From an uncultured Sinobacteraceae bacterium (GTDB lineage: Bacteria; Pseudomonadota; Gammaproteobacteria; Steroidobacterales; Steroidobacteraceae): 64,000 bases of DNA. The translations under genes were made by a program, and so were the position numbers. Positions 26,736-33,226 of the stretch are shown in pieces. The notes under the pieces were generated by a model that was not told the origin of the DNA, did not search any database, and worked only from the letters and a program-made list of their open reading frames with translations. Positions within the stretch are counted from its first letter, which is position 1, and each line of letters opens with the position of its first letter. The DNA is taken from NCBI GenBank assembly GCA_937902995.1, contig CALEKY010000046.1, positions 1-64,000 of the forward strand, given 5' to 3'.

Positions 26736-27197
26736 TCATTGCTGCGGCGCTGTCTCGATCTCCGAAACGCCCATCGCCTTGAGCAGTTGCGCCCGGTCGT
26801 AGTACTCGCGCCATTCTTTGACGAGCCCGTTCTCGACCTCGATCACGCCGACCACGGGCACGGTCCCGTGCTTGCCGCGGTAGACGAAGTCGTCGACCCG
26901 CTCGACGAACACGACACCGTCGATGACGCCGATGTGCCGTACGCGCAGCTCGATGCGAGAGACTCCTGCGACGAGAGCGCTGAGCCGTTGCTTGATCGCG
27001 TCGCGCCCGGTGACCGGTTCGATCATCATGCTGTGAAGCACGCCGTCGGGTGCGAACAATTCGTAGACGCGGTTCCAGTCCTGTGCATTCCAGGCCTGGA
27101 TCATTTGCTTGACGGTGGCGAGCTTCTGTTCCGGAGTGTCCGCGCGGGCGGTCACAGCCAAGAACGACAGGCAAACGACGACGATACAGCGAAGCAT
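26736..27197 (-). CDS. Exported SnoaL-like (NTF2-fold) protein 3
   Basis: SnoaL-like domain of 153 residues with a predicted signal peptide (MLRCIVVVCLSFLAVTARA, cleavage near residue 19), so it probably acts in the periplasm. The mature part has the NTF2 pattern (IQAWNAQDWNRVYELFAPDG and VENGLVKEWREYYDRAQLL), much like limonene-epoxide-hydrolase-type proteins. I chose ATG 27197: it yields the signal peptide, has a GGGGG ribosome binding site, and keeps operator copy E outside the gene. A longer frame to 27299 lacks a sensible start. It is divergent from carotenoid oxygenase 2. Export is unusual for this family. Confidence 0.8.
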   Translation of the reverse strand: MLRCIVVVCLSFLAVTARADTPEQKLATVKQMIQAWNAQDWNRVYELFAPDGVLHSMMIEPVTGRDAIKQRLSALVAGVSRIELRVRHIGVIDGVVFVERVDDFVYRGKHGTVPVVGVIEVENGLVKEWREYYDRAQLLKAMGVSEIETAPQQ

Positions 27198-27211
27198 GGC
27201 AACCCCCGAAA

Positions 27212-27236
27212 CCGATCTGTGAGTCTTATATTGCAA
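27212..27236 (-). promoter_or_regulatory. Operator-like motif copy E, upstream of exported SnoaL gene
   Basis: On the minus strand this reads TTGCAATATAAGACTCACA, one mismatch from the consensus. It contains TATAAG, which can serve as the -10 of the leftward SnoaL 3 gene starting 14 bases further on; a matching -35 is weak. It sits in the same divergent intergenic region as copy F. Confidence 0.55.
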
Positions 27237-27300
27237 GCAAATGGACGATACCACTCTAGAGACCGGAGTAACAACGCCTCGGGGGCAAGTCGCTGGCAAC

Positions 27301-27330
27301 TTGCATTACGAGACTTATAGCTCCTACAAT
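27301..27330 (+). promoter_or_regulatory. Promoter with operator copy F, upstream of carotenoid oxygenase 2
   Basis: Operator copy F, TTGCATTACGAGACTTATAG, begins at 27301. TTGCAT (27301-27306) and TACAAT (27325-27330) form a plausible sigma-70 -35/-10 pair with an 18-base spacer, and the operator core fills the spacer. The oxygenase starts at 27386. Confidence 0.55.
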
Positions 27331-27385
27331 CGCACGCGTCCCGCCGCGGTACGATCATCCACTTAGCTCTCAAGCCAGGATTCCC

Positions 27386-28840
27386 ATGAGAATCGAGAAG
27401 CTCCCGCCGCTCAAGATCACGCTGGGGGCCAGCGACCATCCATATTTGAGCGGGCCTTGGACACCTCAACACGAGGAAGTGAATGCTTACGACCTCGATG
27501 TGATCGAGGGCAAGGTGCCGACGGACATCGACGGTGTGTACCTGCGTAACACCGAGAATCAAATCCACACACCGCTCGGCCGCTATCACCCGTTCGACGG
27601 GGACGGGATGATTCATCAGATCGAGTTTCGACGCGGGGTCGTGAACTATCGCAACCGCTTCGTACGTACGCGTTGTCTGCAGGCCGAGCAGGAAGCGGGG
27701 CAATCGTTGTGGGGCGGGCTGATGGATTCGCCGAAGACATCCCTACGGCCAGGCTTCGGTGCGCATGGCTTCCTCAAAGATTCGTCGAGTACCGACGTCA
27801 TCGTTCATTCCGGCGTTGCGCTGTCTACGTTCTATCAGTGCGGCGAGGCCTACTGCCTGGATCCGAAAACGCTCGACTCGCTCGGCGTTGCATCGTGGGG
27901 ACCTCTGGACGGCGTTTCTGCGCATCCGAAAGTCGATCCGCGCACGCAGGAACTGACGTTTTTCAATTACTCGAAATACGCACCGTACATGCATTACGGC
28001 GTCGTGGACAGCAATCGTAAGCTCGTCCACTACGTGCCCATCCCCTTGCCGGGTCCGCGATTACCGCACGACATGGCGATCTCGCAGAGATACTCGATTC
28101 TCAACGATCTGCCGGTGTTCTGGGACGAGGCGCTGTTGAAACAGAACATTCACGCGGTTCGGATGCACGATCTGCCGTCCCGGTTCTGCGTGCTTCCGCG
28201 CTACGGCCGCCCGGACGAGATTCGTTGGTTCGAAGCCGAGCCGACCTACGTGCTGCACTTCCTCAATGCCTACGAGATCGGCGACGAGATCGTCATGGAC
28301 GGCTACTTCCAGGAGAATCCGACGCCGGAGCCGCGTACGGACGTCCCGCCCGAGTATTCGCGTCTGATGGCCTATCTCGACGAGTACAGCTTCAGCTCGA
28401 AACTGCATCGCTGGCGCTTCAACCTGCGCACGGGCCGGACGGTCGAGGAGCGGCTCGACGATCGCGTGCTCGAGTTCGGCACCATCAACAATCAATACAT
28501 GGGCATTCGCAACCGCTACGCCTACAGCACGATCGCCAAGCCGGGCTGGTTCCTCATGACGGGCTTCGTCAAACACGATCTCGAAACGGGCAAGTCGTGG
28601 ACAGTCCAATTGGAGCCCGGCCGATACGGCAGCGAGGCACCGTTCGCGCCGCGCATCGACGCCAAGGACGAAGACGACGGCTATCTCGTCAGCTTCGTCA
28701 CCGACGAGAACACCGGCACGTCGGAGTGCATTCTGATCGACGCCAAGCGCTTCGAAGACGGCCCGGTCTGCCGCATCGCCTTGCCGCACAAGATCTGCAG
28801 CGGCACGCACGCGCACTGGGCGAATCGCGCGGAGCTCTGA
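27386..28840 (+). CDS. Carotenoid cleavage/lignostilbene oxygenase family enzyme 2
   Basis: Second non-heme iron alkene-cleaving dioxygenase, 484 residues. The four iron-binding histidines are His180 (SAHPKVD), His228 (LPHDMA), His291 (YVLHFLN) and His475 (GTHAHW). It differs from enzyme 1 in the N-terminal signature, YLRNTENQ instead of YFRQGPNP, and in carrying a distinct insertion before the first histidine, so the two are probably paralogues of different specificity rather than recent duplicates. It has its own operator-overlapped promoter (copy F). A strong hairpin ends the transcript and marks the right edge of the island. Confidence 0.9.
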   Translation: MRIEKLPPLKITLGASDHPYLSGPWTPQHEEVNAYDLDVIEGKVPTDIDGVYLRNTENQIHTPLGRYHPFDGDGMIHQIEFRRGVVNYRNRFVRTRCLQAEQEAGQSLWGGLMDSPKTSLRPGFGAHGFLKDSSSTDVIVHSGVALSTFYQCGEAYCLDPKTLDSLGVASWGPLDGVSAHPKVDPRTQELTFFNYSKYAPYMHYGVVDSNRKLVHYVPIPLPGPRLPHDMAISQRYSILNDLPVFWDEALLKQNIHAVRMHDLPSRFCVLPRYGRPDEIRWFEAEPTYVLHFLNAYEIGDEIVMDGYFQENPTPEPRTDVPPEYSRLMAYLDEYSFSSKLHRWRFNLRTGRTVEERLDDRVLEFGTINNQYMGIRNRYAYSTIAKPGWFLMTGFVKHDLETGKSWTVQLEPGRYGSEAPFAPRIDAKDEDDGYLVSFVTDENTGTSECILIDAKRFEDGPVCRIALPHKICSGTHAHWANRAEL

Positions 28841-28847
28841 TTCTTTA

Positions 28848-28875
28848 CGTTCGCCGACGGTTCCGCCGGCGAACG
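28848..28875 (+). terminator. Hairpin after carotenoid oxygenase 2
   Basis: Perfect 9-bp stem CGTTCGCCG (28848-28856) and CGGCGAACG (28867-28875) with a 10-base loop, starting 7 bases after the stop codon and followed by GCCCCTTCTCG. The following 425 bases up to the promoter at 29301 contain no gene or RNA element that I recognise. Confidence 0.65.
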
Positions 28876-29300
28876 GCCCCTTCTCGCGACCGCATCGAAC
28901 ATAAGAACCAATCGTTGGCCCTATCAACGATTCGAATACGCGGCGGTTCATGACGTTTCGGGACCGAATCCTTACCCCTTACGGCAGTCCGCAGACTCAT
29001 CGGACGTACGCTTGCCGGCGCGGTTTGCCTCAGCGACATTGAGTCGCGCAACGGTGCGCCGGGAGCGCCAACACCTGTCGTGCGGTTAGGGGAAGGTCGC
29101 ATCGAACCACCTATCCGTACTTTTTTCTGCTGTCTTCTCCGCAATGCGGCTGCGGTGAAATGCTGCGACTCGAACGTCATCCGCTGCACCAAACTCGAGT
29201 AAATATCTTTCCCAGCACGTGTGGGCCCCGCGCGCTCCCTCTCATCTCTTCAACCGTTTCGTCAGCACTGATCTGATCCGCGATACCAGACTCCCCTTAC

Positions 29301-29327
29301 TCGATTCCAGACGCGTGATGCCGATAG
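29301..29327 (+). promoter_or_regulatory. Candidate sigma-28 (flagellar) promoter for the chemotaxis operon
   Basis: TCGA (29301-29304), a 15-base spacer and GCCGATAG (29320-29327) match the sigma-28 consensus (TAAA or TCAA, N15, GCCGATAA) closely, with one change in the -35. The MCP start lies 45 bases downstream with a GGAGAGAA ribosome binding site. This would place the che operon under the sigma factor encoded at 56091. Confidence 0.5.
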
Positions 29328-29371
29328 GACGCGCATTCCGGCGGGGTCAGTCGGTGCGAAACGGAGAGAAC

Positions 29372-31045
29372 ATGTTTTCCAATCTGAAGATAGGCGTCCG
29401 CCTGTCGCTGAGCTTTGGTTTGATCATTTTGCTTCTTTGCGGCATCACGTACGTCGGCAACGACGGCATCAGAACGATAAACGATGCGTTCGACGAGGTG
29501 CTGGAGAACCGCGTTCCCAAACTCGAGCTGGCGAGCGAATTCCAGACGAACGCCGAGCGACTCGGCTTGATTCAGCGCGATCAGCTCCTGGCCACGACCA
29601 AAGCGGAACTGGACGAGACCATGCAGCGCATGGAGGTCCTCCGTCTGCGCAACGAGGAGATCCTGGCCTACTTCAAGGAGACCGTGCGCACCGAACGCGG
29701 CAAAGAGCGCCTCAAGGCGATGATCGACGCCCACGAAAACTACGCCAAGACTTATCAGACCATGATCGCGCTATTGCGCGACAACAAGCTCGACCAGGCA
29801 CGCGAATGGTTGAAAACGCAGCAGATTCCTGCGCGCGAGGCCATGGTCGCGGCAGCGGCGAGCGATGTCGAACACGAACGCCTGTCGATGGATGAGGCTG
29901 CCAAGGAGGCCGATGTCTCCTTCGCCCGCGCAGAGAAGCTCATGATGACGGGCGCCGGCGTCGCTTTGCTGGTGGCCATTCTCGCCGGGATCTGGGTCAC
30001 GCTCTCGATCACGCGTCCGATCGGGCAGGCGGTCAGCGTTGCCACGCGCTTGGCGGAAGGCGATCTCACCGCGCGTATCGAAAGCCAAGCGAAAGACGAA
30101 ACCGGCGTCTTGTTGCGAGCTATGGGCGCCATGGTGGAGAAGCTGTCGAGCGTCGTCGGCGATGTCCGTTCTGCAGCCGACACGCTCGCTGGCGCATCGG
30201 AAGAGATGTCGGCCACAGCGCAGTCGTTGTCGCAGGCGTCCAGCGAGCAAGCCTCGAGCGTGGAAGAGACGTCTGCGTCCGTCGAACAGATGACTGCCTC
30301 CATCACCCAGAACACGGACAACGCCAAAGTCACCAACCAGATGGCGGGCAAGGCCGCTCAACAGGCCGACGAAGGCGGCGAAGCGGTCAAGAAGACCGTG
30401 GATGCAATGAAGCAGATCGCGCAGAAGATCTCGATCATCGACGACATTGCCTATCAGACGAATCTGCTGGCTCTCAACGCAGCCATCGAAGCTGCGCGCG
30501 CCGGCGAGCACGGCAAGGGCTTCGCGGTCGTTGCCGCGGAAGTGCGCAAACTCGCGGAGCGTTCGCAAGTGGCGGCCCAGGAAATCGGCGAAGTGGCGGG
30601 TTCCTCCGTGGAATTGGCCGAACGCGCCGGCTCATTGCTCGAGGACATGGTCTCGGCAGCACGCCGAACGGCCGATCTCATTCAAGAAATCGCTGCTGCC
30701 AGCCAGGAGCAATCGGCGGGCGTGGGTCAGATCAATGTCGCGATGACGCAGCTGTCGCAGCTTACCCAACAGAACGCCTCGGCCAGCGAAGAACTTGCGG
30801 CAACCTCCGAGGAGATGAGCGCCCAGGCTCAGCAGCTCCAGGCGACCATGAGCTTCTTCAAGACCAATCAGATCGCTCAGACCATGCGCGCGCCGGCGAA
30901 CGTCAGTAAGTCTGCCGCGCGACGCGCGCCGTCGGTGAAGATCGAAACCCTCAAGACGCAACCTGCCGTAGCGGCTGCGGCCGCGTCCTCGGGCAACGGC
31001 GTCGATCACAGCGACGTCTTCGAACATCAGTTCGTGCGCTTCTAG
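29372..31045 (+). CDS. Transmembrane methyl-accepting chemotaxis protein
   Basis: Chemoreceptor of 557 residues. I chose ATG 29372, with GGAGAGAA upstream and the first membrane helix (about residues 11-28) immediately after; an upstream in-frame extension has no receptor features. The periplasmic domain (about 30-188) is a four-helix bundle like Tar/4HB receptors. The second membrane helix spans about 190-212, then a HAMP domain, then the coiled-coil signalling domain with the invariant tip near residues 357-398 (IAYQTNLLALNAAIEAARAG and GKGFAVVAAEVRKLAERS). After an Ala/Pro-rich linker the protein ends QFVRF, aromatic at positions 2 and 5 like the CheR-tethering pentapeptide NWETF. The ligand is unknown. 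Confidence 0.93.
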   Translation: MFSNLKIGVRLSLSFGLIILLLCGITYVGNDGIRTINDAFDEVLENRVPKLELASEFQTNAERLGLIQRDQLLATTKAELDETMQRMEVLRLRNEEILAYFKETVRTERGKERLKAMIDAHENYAKTYQTMIALLRDNKLDQAREWLKTQQIPAREAMVAAAASDVEHERLSMDEAAKEADVSFARAEKLMMTGAGVALLVAILAGIWVTLSITRPIGQAVSVATRLAEGDLTARIESQAKDETGVLLRAMGAMVEKLSSVVGDVRSAADTLAGASEEMSATAQSLSQASSEQASSVEETSASVEQMTASITQNTDNAKVTNQMAGKAAQQADEGGEAVKKTVDAMKQIAQKISIIDDIAYQTNLLALNAAIEAARAGEHGKGFAVVAAEVRKLAERSQVAAQEIGEVAGSSVELAERAGSLLEDMVSAARRTADLIQEIAAASQEQSAGVGQINVAMTQLSQLTQQNASASEELAATSEEMSAQAQQLQATMSFFKTNQIAQTMRAPANVSKSAARRAPSVKIETLKTQPAVAAAAASSGNGVDHSDVFEHQFVRF

Positions 31046-31057
31046 GTGGCTGCCATC

Positions 31058-31567
31058 ATGAGTCAAGCACTGGCGGTAAGCGAAACCGCAGAAACGCGGC
31101 AGGATCAGCATCAGTACCTCACGTTCGTGCTCGGTCGCGAGACATTCGCGATGGGCATCCTCTGCATCAAGGAGATCCTCGAGTATTCGACTCCGACGGA
31201 GATCCCGATGATGCCGAGATTCATTCGCGGCGTCGTGAATCTGCGCGGCGCGGCCGTGCCGGTCGTCGACCTGTGCGCACGGTTCAATCGGCCGGCCTCG
31301 CCGGTCACCAAGAAGAGCTGCATCGTCATCGTCGAAGTCGGAGCGGGCGAGCTGCGACAGGTCGTCGGCGTCGTCGTCGACGCGGTGAGCGAGGTGTTGG
31401 AGATCGCCAACGCCGACATCGAGCCGCCCCCGAGCTTCGGCGCGTCGATTCGCGCGGACTTCATCCAGGGCATGGGTAAAGTGCGGAACAAGTTCGTCAT
31501 CATTCTCGATGCCGAGCGCGTGCTGTCCGCGGAAGAGATGCAGGCCATCGCCGCAGCGGCGGGCTGA
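31058..31567 (+). CDS. cheW: Chemotaxis coupling protein CheW
   Basis: Scaffold protein of 169 residues that couples receptors to the CheA kinase. It is a single CheW/SH3-like domain: QYLTFVLGRETFAMGILCIKEIL, the conserved MPRFIRGVVNLRG segment near residue 50, VVDLCARF, and VVVDAVSEVLEI. The arginine of FIRGVVNLRG that contacts receptors is kept. ATG 31058 is preferred over the in-frame GTG at 31046. It lies between the membrane receptor and the soluble receptor-like gene and is the only stand-alone CheW in the window. Confidence 0.95.
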   Translation: MSQALAVSETAETRQDQHQYLTFVLGRETFAMGILCIKEILEYSTPTEIPMMPRFIRGVVNLRGAAVPVVDLCARFNRPASPVTKKSCIVIVEVGAGELRQVVGVVVDAVSEVLEIANADIEPPPSFGASIRADFIQGMGKVRNKFVIILDAERVLSAEEMQAIAAAAG

Positions 31568-31569
31568 TC

Positions 31570-32535
31570 ATGACCATCTTCAAGTCGAGGAGGGCTACGG
31601 AGACGCCGAGCGCAGCGCAGACGCACGAGCGTGCGCGCGGCACGGCGCTGTCCGCACTGCCGACCCTGGCGAGACAAGTCGACACGGCGCGCTCGCAGAT
31701 GGAAGAGGCGATCGTCGCGCTGAGCGCACGTTTCGCTCAGATCGTCGAGCGCCTCGACACGACGCTGCGCGCTTCCGAGAACTCATTGACGGAAGGCAAC
31801 GTCATCTCGACGCTCGAACGCGGACGGGAGGACCTCGTCCAGGTGATCTCTGCGCTGAGGGAGCTGCAGGAAAGCCGAGGCGCGCTGGCGGAGGAAATTC
31901 GCAAGCTCGCCGCGCACACCACCGAACTGCGCACGATGGCCGGCGAGGTGGAGCAGATTGCCTTTCAGACCAACATCCTGTCGCTGAACGCAGCGATCGA
32001 GGCTGCGCACGCCGGCGATGCGGGAAAAGGATTCGCAGTGGTGGCGCAGGAAGTGCGCGTTCTGTCGCGAGCCTCCCGCGAAACCGGACGTCGGATCACC
32101 GACAGGGCGGATGCAATCGCCGACACGTTGGCTTCGGTCATGGAGGCGAGCGAGGCCGCCCTGGTTCACGAAGCCGAGGTCATCGGCAGCGCGGAGGCGA
32201 AAGTCGGCGAGGTCGTGAATCACTTCTCGTCGGTGAGCAGACAGTTGACGCGTTCGACCGAGCAGTTGCGCGTCGAGAGCGGACTGATTCAGGGCGAGAT
32301 CGCCGATTCGCTCGTTCACTTGCAGTTCCAGGATCGCGTCGGGCAGATCCTCGATCACGCGAGCAAACACTTGGACGGGCTGCATGCGCTGGTGACCTCG
32401 TCCTACACCGAGCTCGACGCCACCGAGTATGTGGAGCAGATGAGGCGTTCCTACACCACGGACGAACAGCGCCGCAATCACATCGGCGAAGACGCACAGG
32501 CTTCTCAGGCCGGCGGCTCCGTCACGTTCTTCTAG
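31570..32535 (+). CDS. Soluble MCP-like signalling protein with CheZ-like DxxxQ motif
   Basis: Cytoplasmic protein of 321 residues with no membrane helix and no sensor domain. It has a short MCP signalling hairpin (about residues 120-165: AFQTNILSLNAAIEAAHAG and KGFAVVAQEVRVLSRAS), followed by a long coiled coil. Near residue 253 it reads LQFQDRVGQIL. This resembles the active-site helix of the CheY phosphatase CheZ (FQDLTGQ), with Asp255 and Gln259 at the same spacing as CheZ Asp143 and Gln147. The C-terminus ends SVTFF. It lies directly upstream of cheY, and no separate cheZ is visible. The CoA-free, sensor-free architecture and the phosphatase motif suggest signal coupling plus CheY-P dephosphorylation; the phosphatase role is inference. 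Confidence 0.82.
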   Translation: MTIFKSRRATETPSAAQTHERARGTALSALPTLARQVDTARSQMEEAIVALSARFAQIVERLDTTLRASENSLTEGNVISTLERGREDLVQVISALRELQESRGALAEEIRKLAAHTTELRTMAGEVEQIAFQTNILSLNAAIEAAHAGDAGKGFAVVAQEVRVLSRASRETGRRITDRADAIADTLASVMEASEAALVHEAEVIGSAEAKVGEVVNHFSSVSRQLTRSTEQLRVESGLIQGEIADSLVHLQFQDRVGQILDHASKHLDGLHALVTSSYTELDATEYVEQMRRSYTTDEQRRNHIGEDAQASQAGGSVTFF

Positions 32536-32545
32536 GGTAAACATC

Positions 32546-32914
32546 ATGGCCAAGAGGATTCTGATCGTCGACGACTCCGCCTCCGTGCGGCAGGTGGCAG
32601 GCATTGCGCTGCGCAAGGCGGGTTACGAAGTTCTCGAGGGTTGCAACGGACAGGATGCGCAAAAGCACCTGGACGGCAGCAAGATCAATCTGATCATCAG
32701 CGACGTCAACATGCCGGTCATGGATGGCATTGCATTCCTGAAGAGCGTCAAGGCCAATCCGAGCTACAAATTCACGCCGGTGATCATGCTGACTACGGAA
32801 TCCGGCGAGGACATGAAAACGAAGGGCAGGGAAGCCGGCGCCCGCGCTTGGCTCGTCAAGCCTTTCAAGCCGGAAATCATGCTCGATGCCGTTGCCAAGC
32901 TCGTCTTGCCGTAG
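32546..32914 (+). CDS. cheY: Chemotaxis response regulator CheY
   Basis: Single-domain response regulator of 122 residues with no output domain. The acidic pocket is the VDDS motif near residue 9, the phosphoacceptor is Asp53 (ISDVNMPVMDG), the switch threonine is in LTTES near 83, and the lysine is in VKPFKP near 105. It follows the soluble MCP-like gene by 10 bases. Its flagellar target is uncertain because the FliM of this locus lacks the canonical N-terminal CheY-binding peptide. Confidence 0.94.
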   Translation: MAKRILIVDDSASVRQVAGIALRKAGYEVLEGCNGQDAQKHLDGSKINLIISDVNMPVMDGIAFLKSVKANPSYKFTPVIMLTTESGEDMKTKGREAGARAWLVKPFKPEIMLDAVAKLVLP

Positions 32915-32926
32915 AGCGAGGCTCTC

Positions 32927-33226
32927 ATGACGTGCGAGATTCGTTTCGCCGATGGGCATTTGTGCGTGTCCGGATCGATGACGATCTATTCGGCCGCGGA
33001 GATCAAGCCGCGGCTGGTTGCGGAGCTGAAGAAGCGTCGGCTTCGGGGAAGCATCGATCTGTCCGAAGTCACGGAGCTCGATACCGCCGGCGTGCAACTC
33101 TTGCTGATGGCGCGCCGGATGTGCCGCAAGTTCGGCATCGTCGAGCCGAGTGCCGCTGCTCGGGACGCGCTCGCGCTTTGCGGGCTGGGACATTGGATCG
33201 ACGTCGCGCCGCGGAGCGAACGATGA
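32927..33226 (+). CDS. STAS-domain protein
   Basis: Small STAS (anti-sigma factor antagonist-like) protein of 99 residues. The central motif is DLSEVTELDTAGVQLLLMARR near residue 45. The position that is a phosphorylatable serine in SpoIIAA (DSxG) is a threonine here (DTAG). Its stop overlaps the cheA start (ATGA), so the two are co-translated, and a partnership with CheA or the soluble receptor is likely. STAS proteins occur in some accessory che operons, but their role is poorly known. Confidence 0.85.
   Translation: MTCEIRFADGHLCVSGSMTIYSAAEIKPRLVAELKKRRLRGSIDLSEVTELDTAGVQLLLMARRMCRKFGIVEPSAAARDALALCGLGHWIDVAPRSER

Noticed and set aside
28876..29300. Possible riboswitch (cyclic di-GMP type) upstream of the chemoreceptor
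   Set aside because: Looked for conserved GEMM core sequences; none found.
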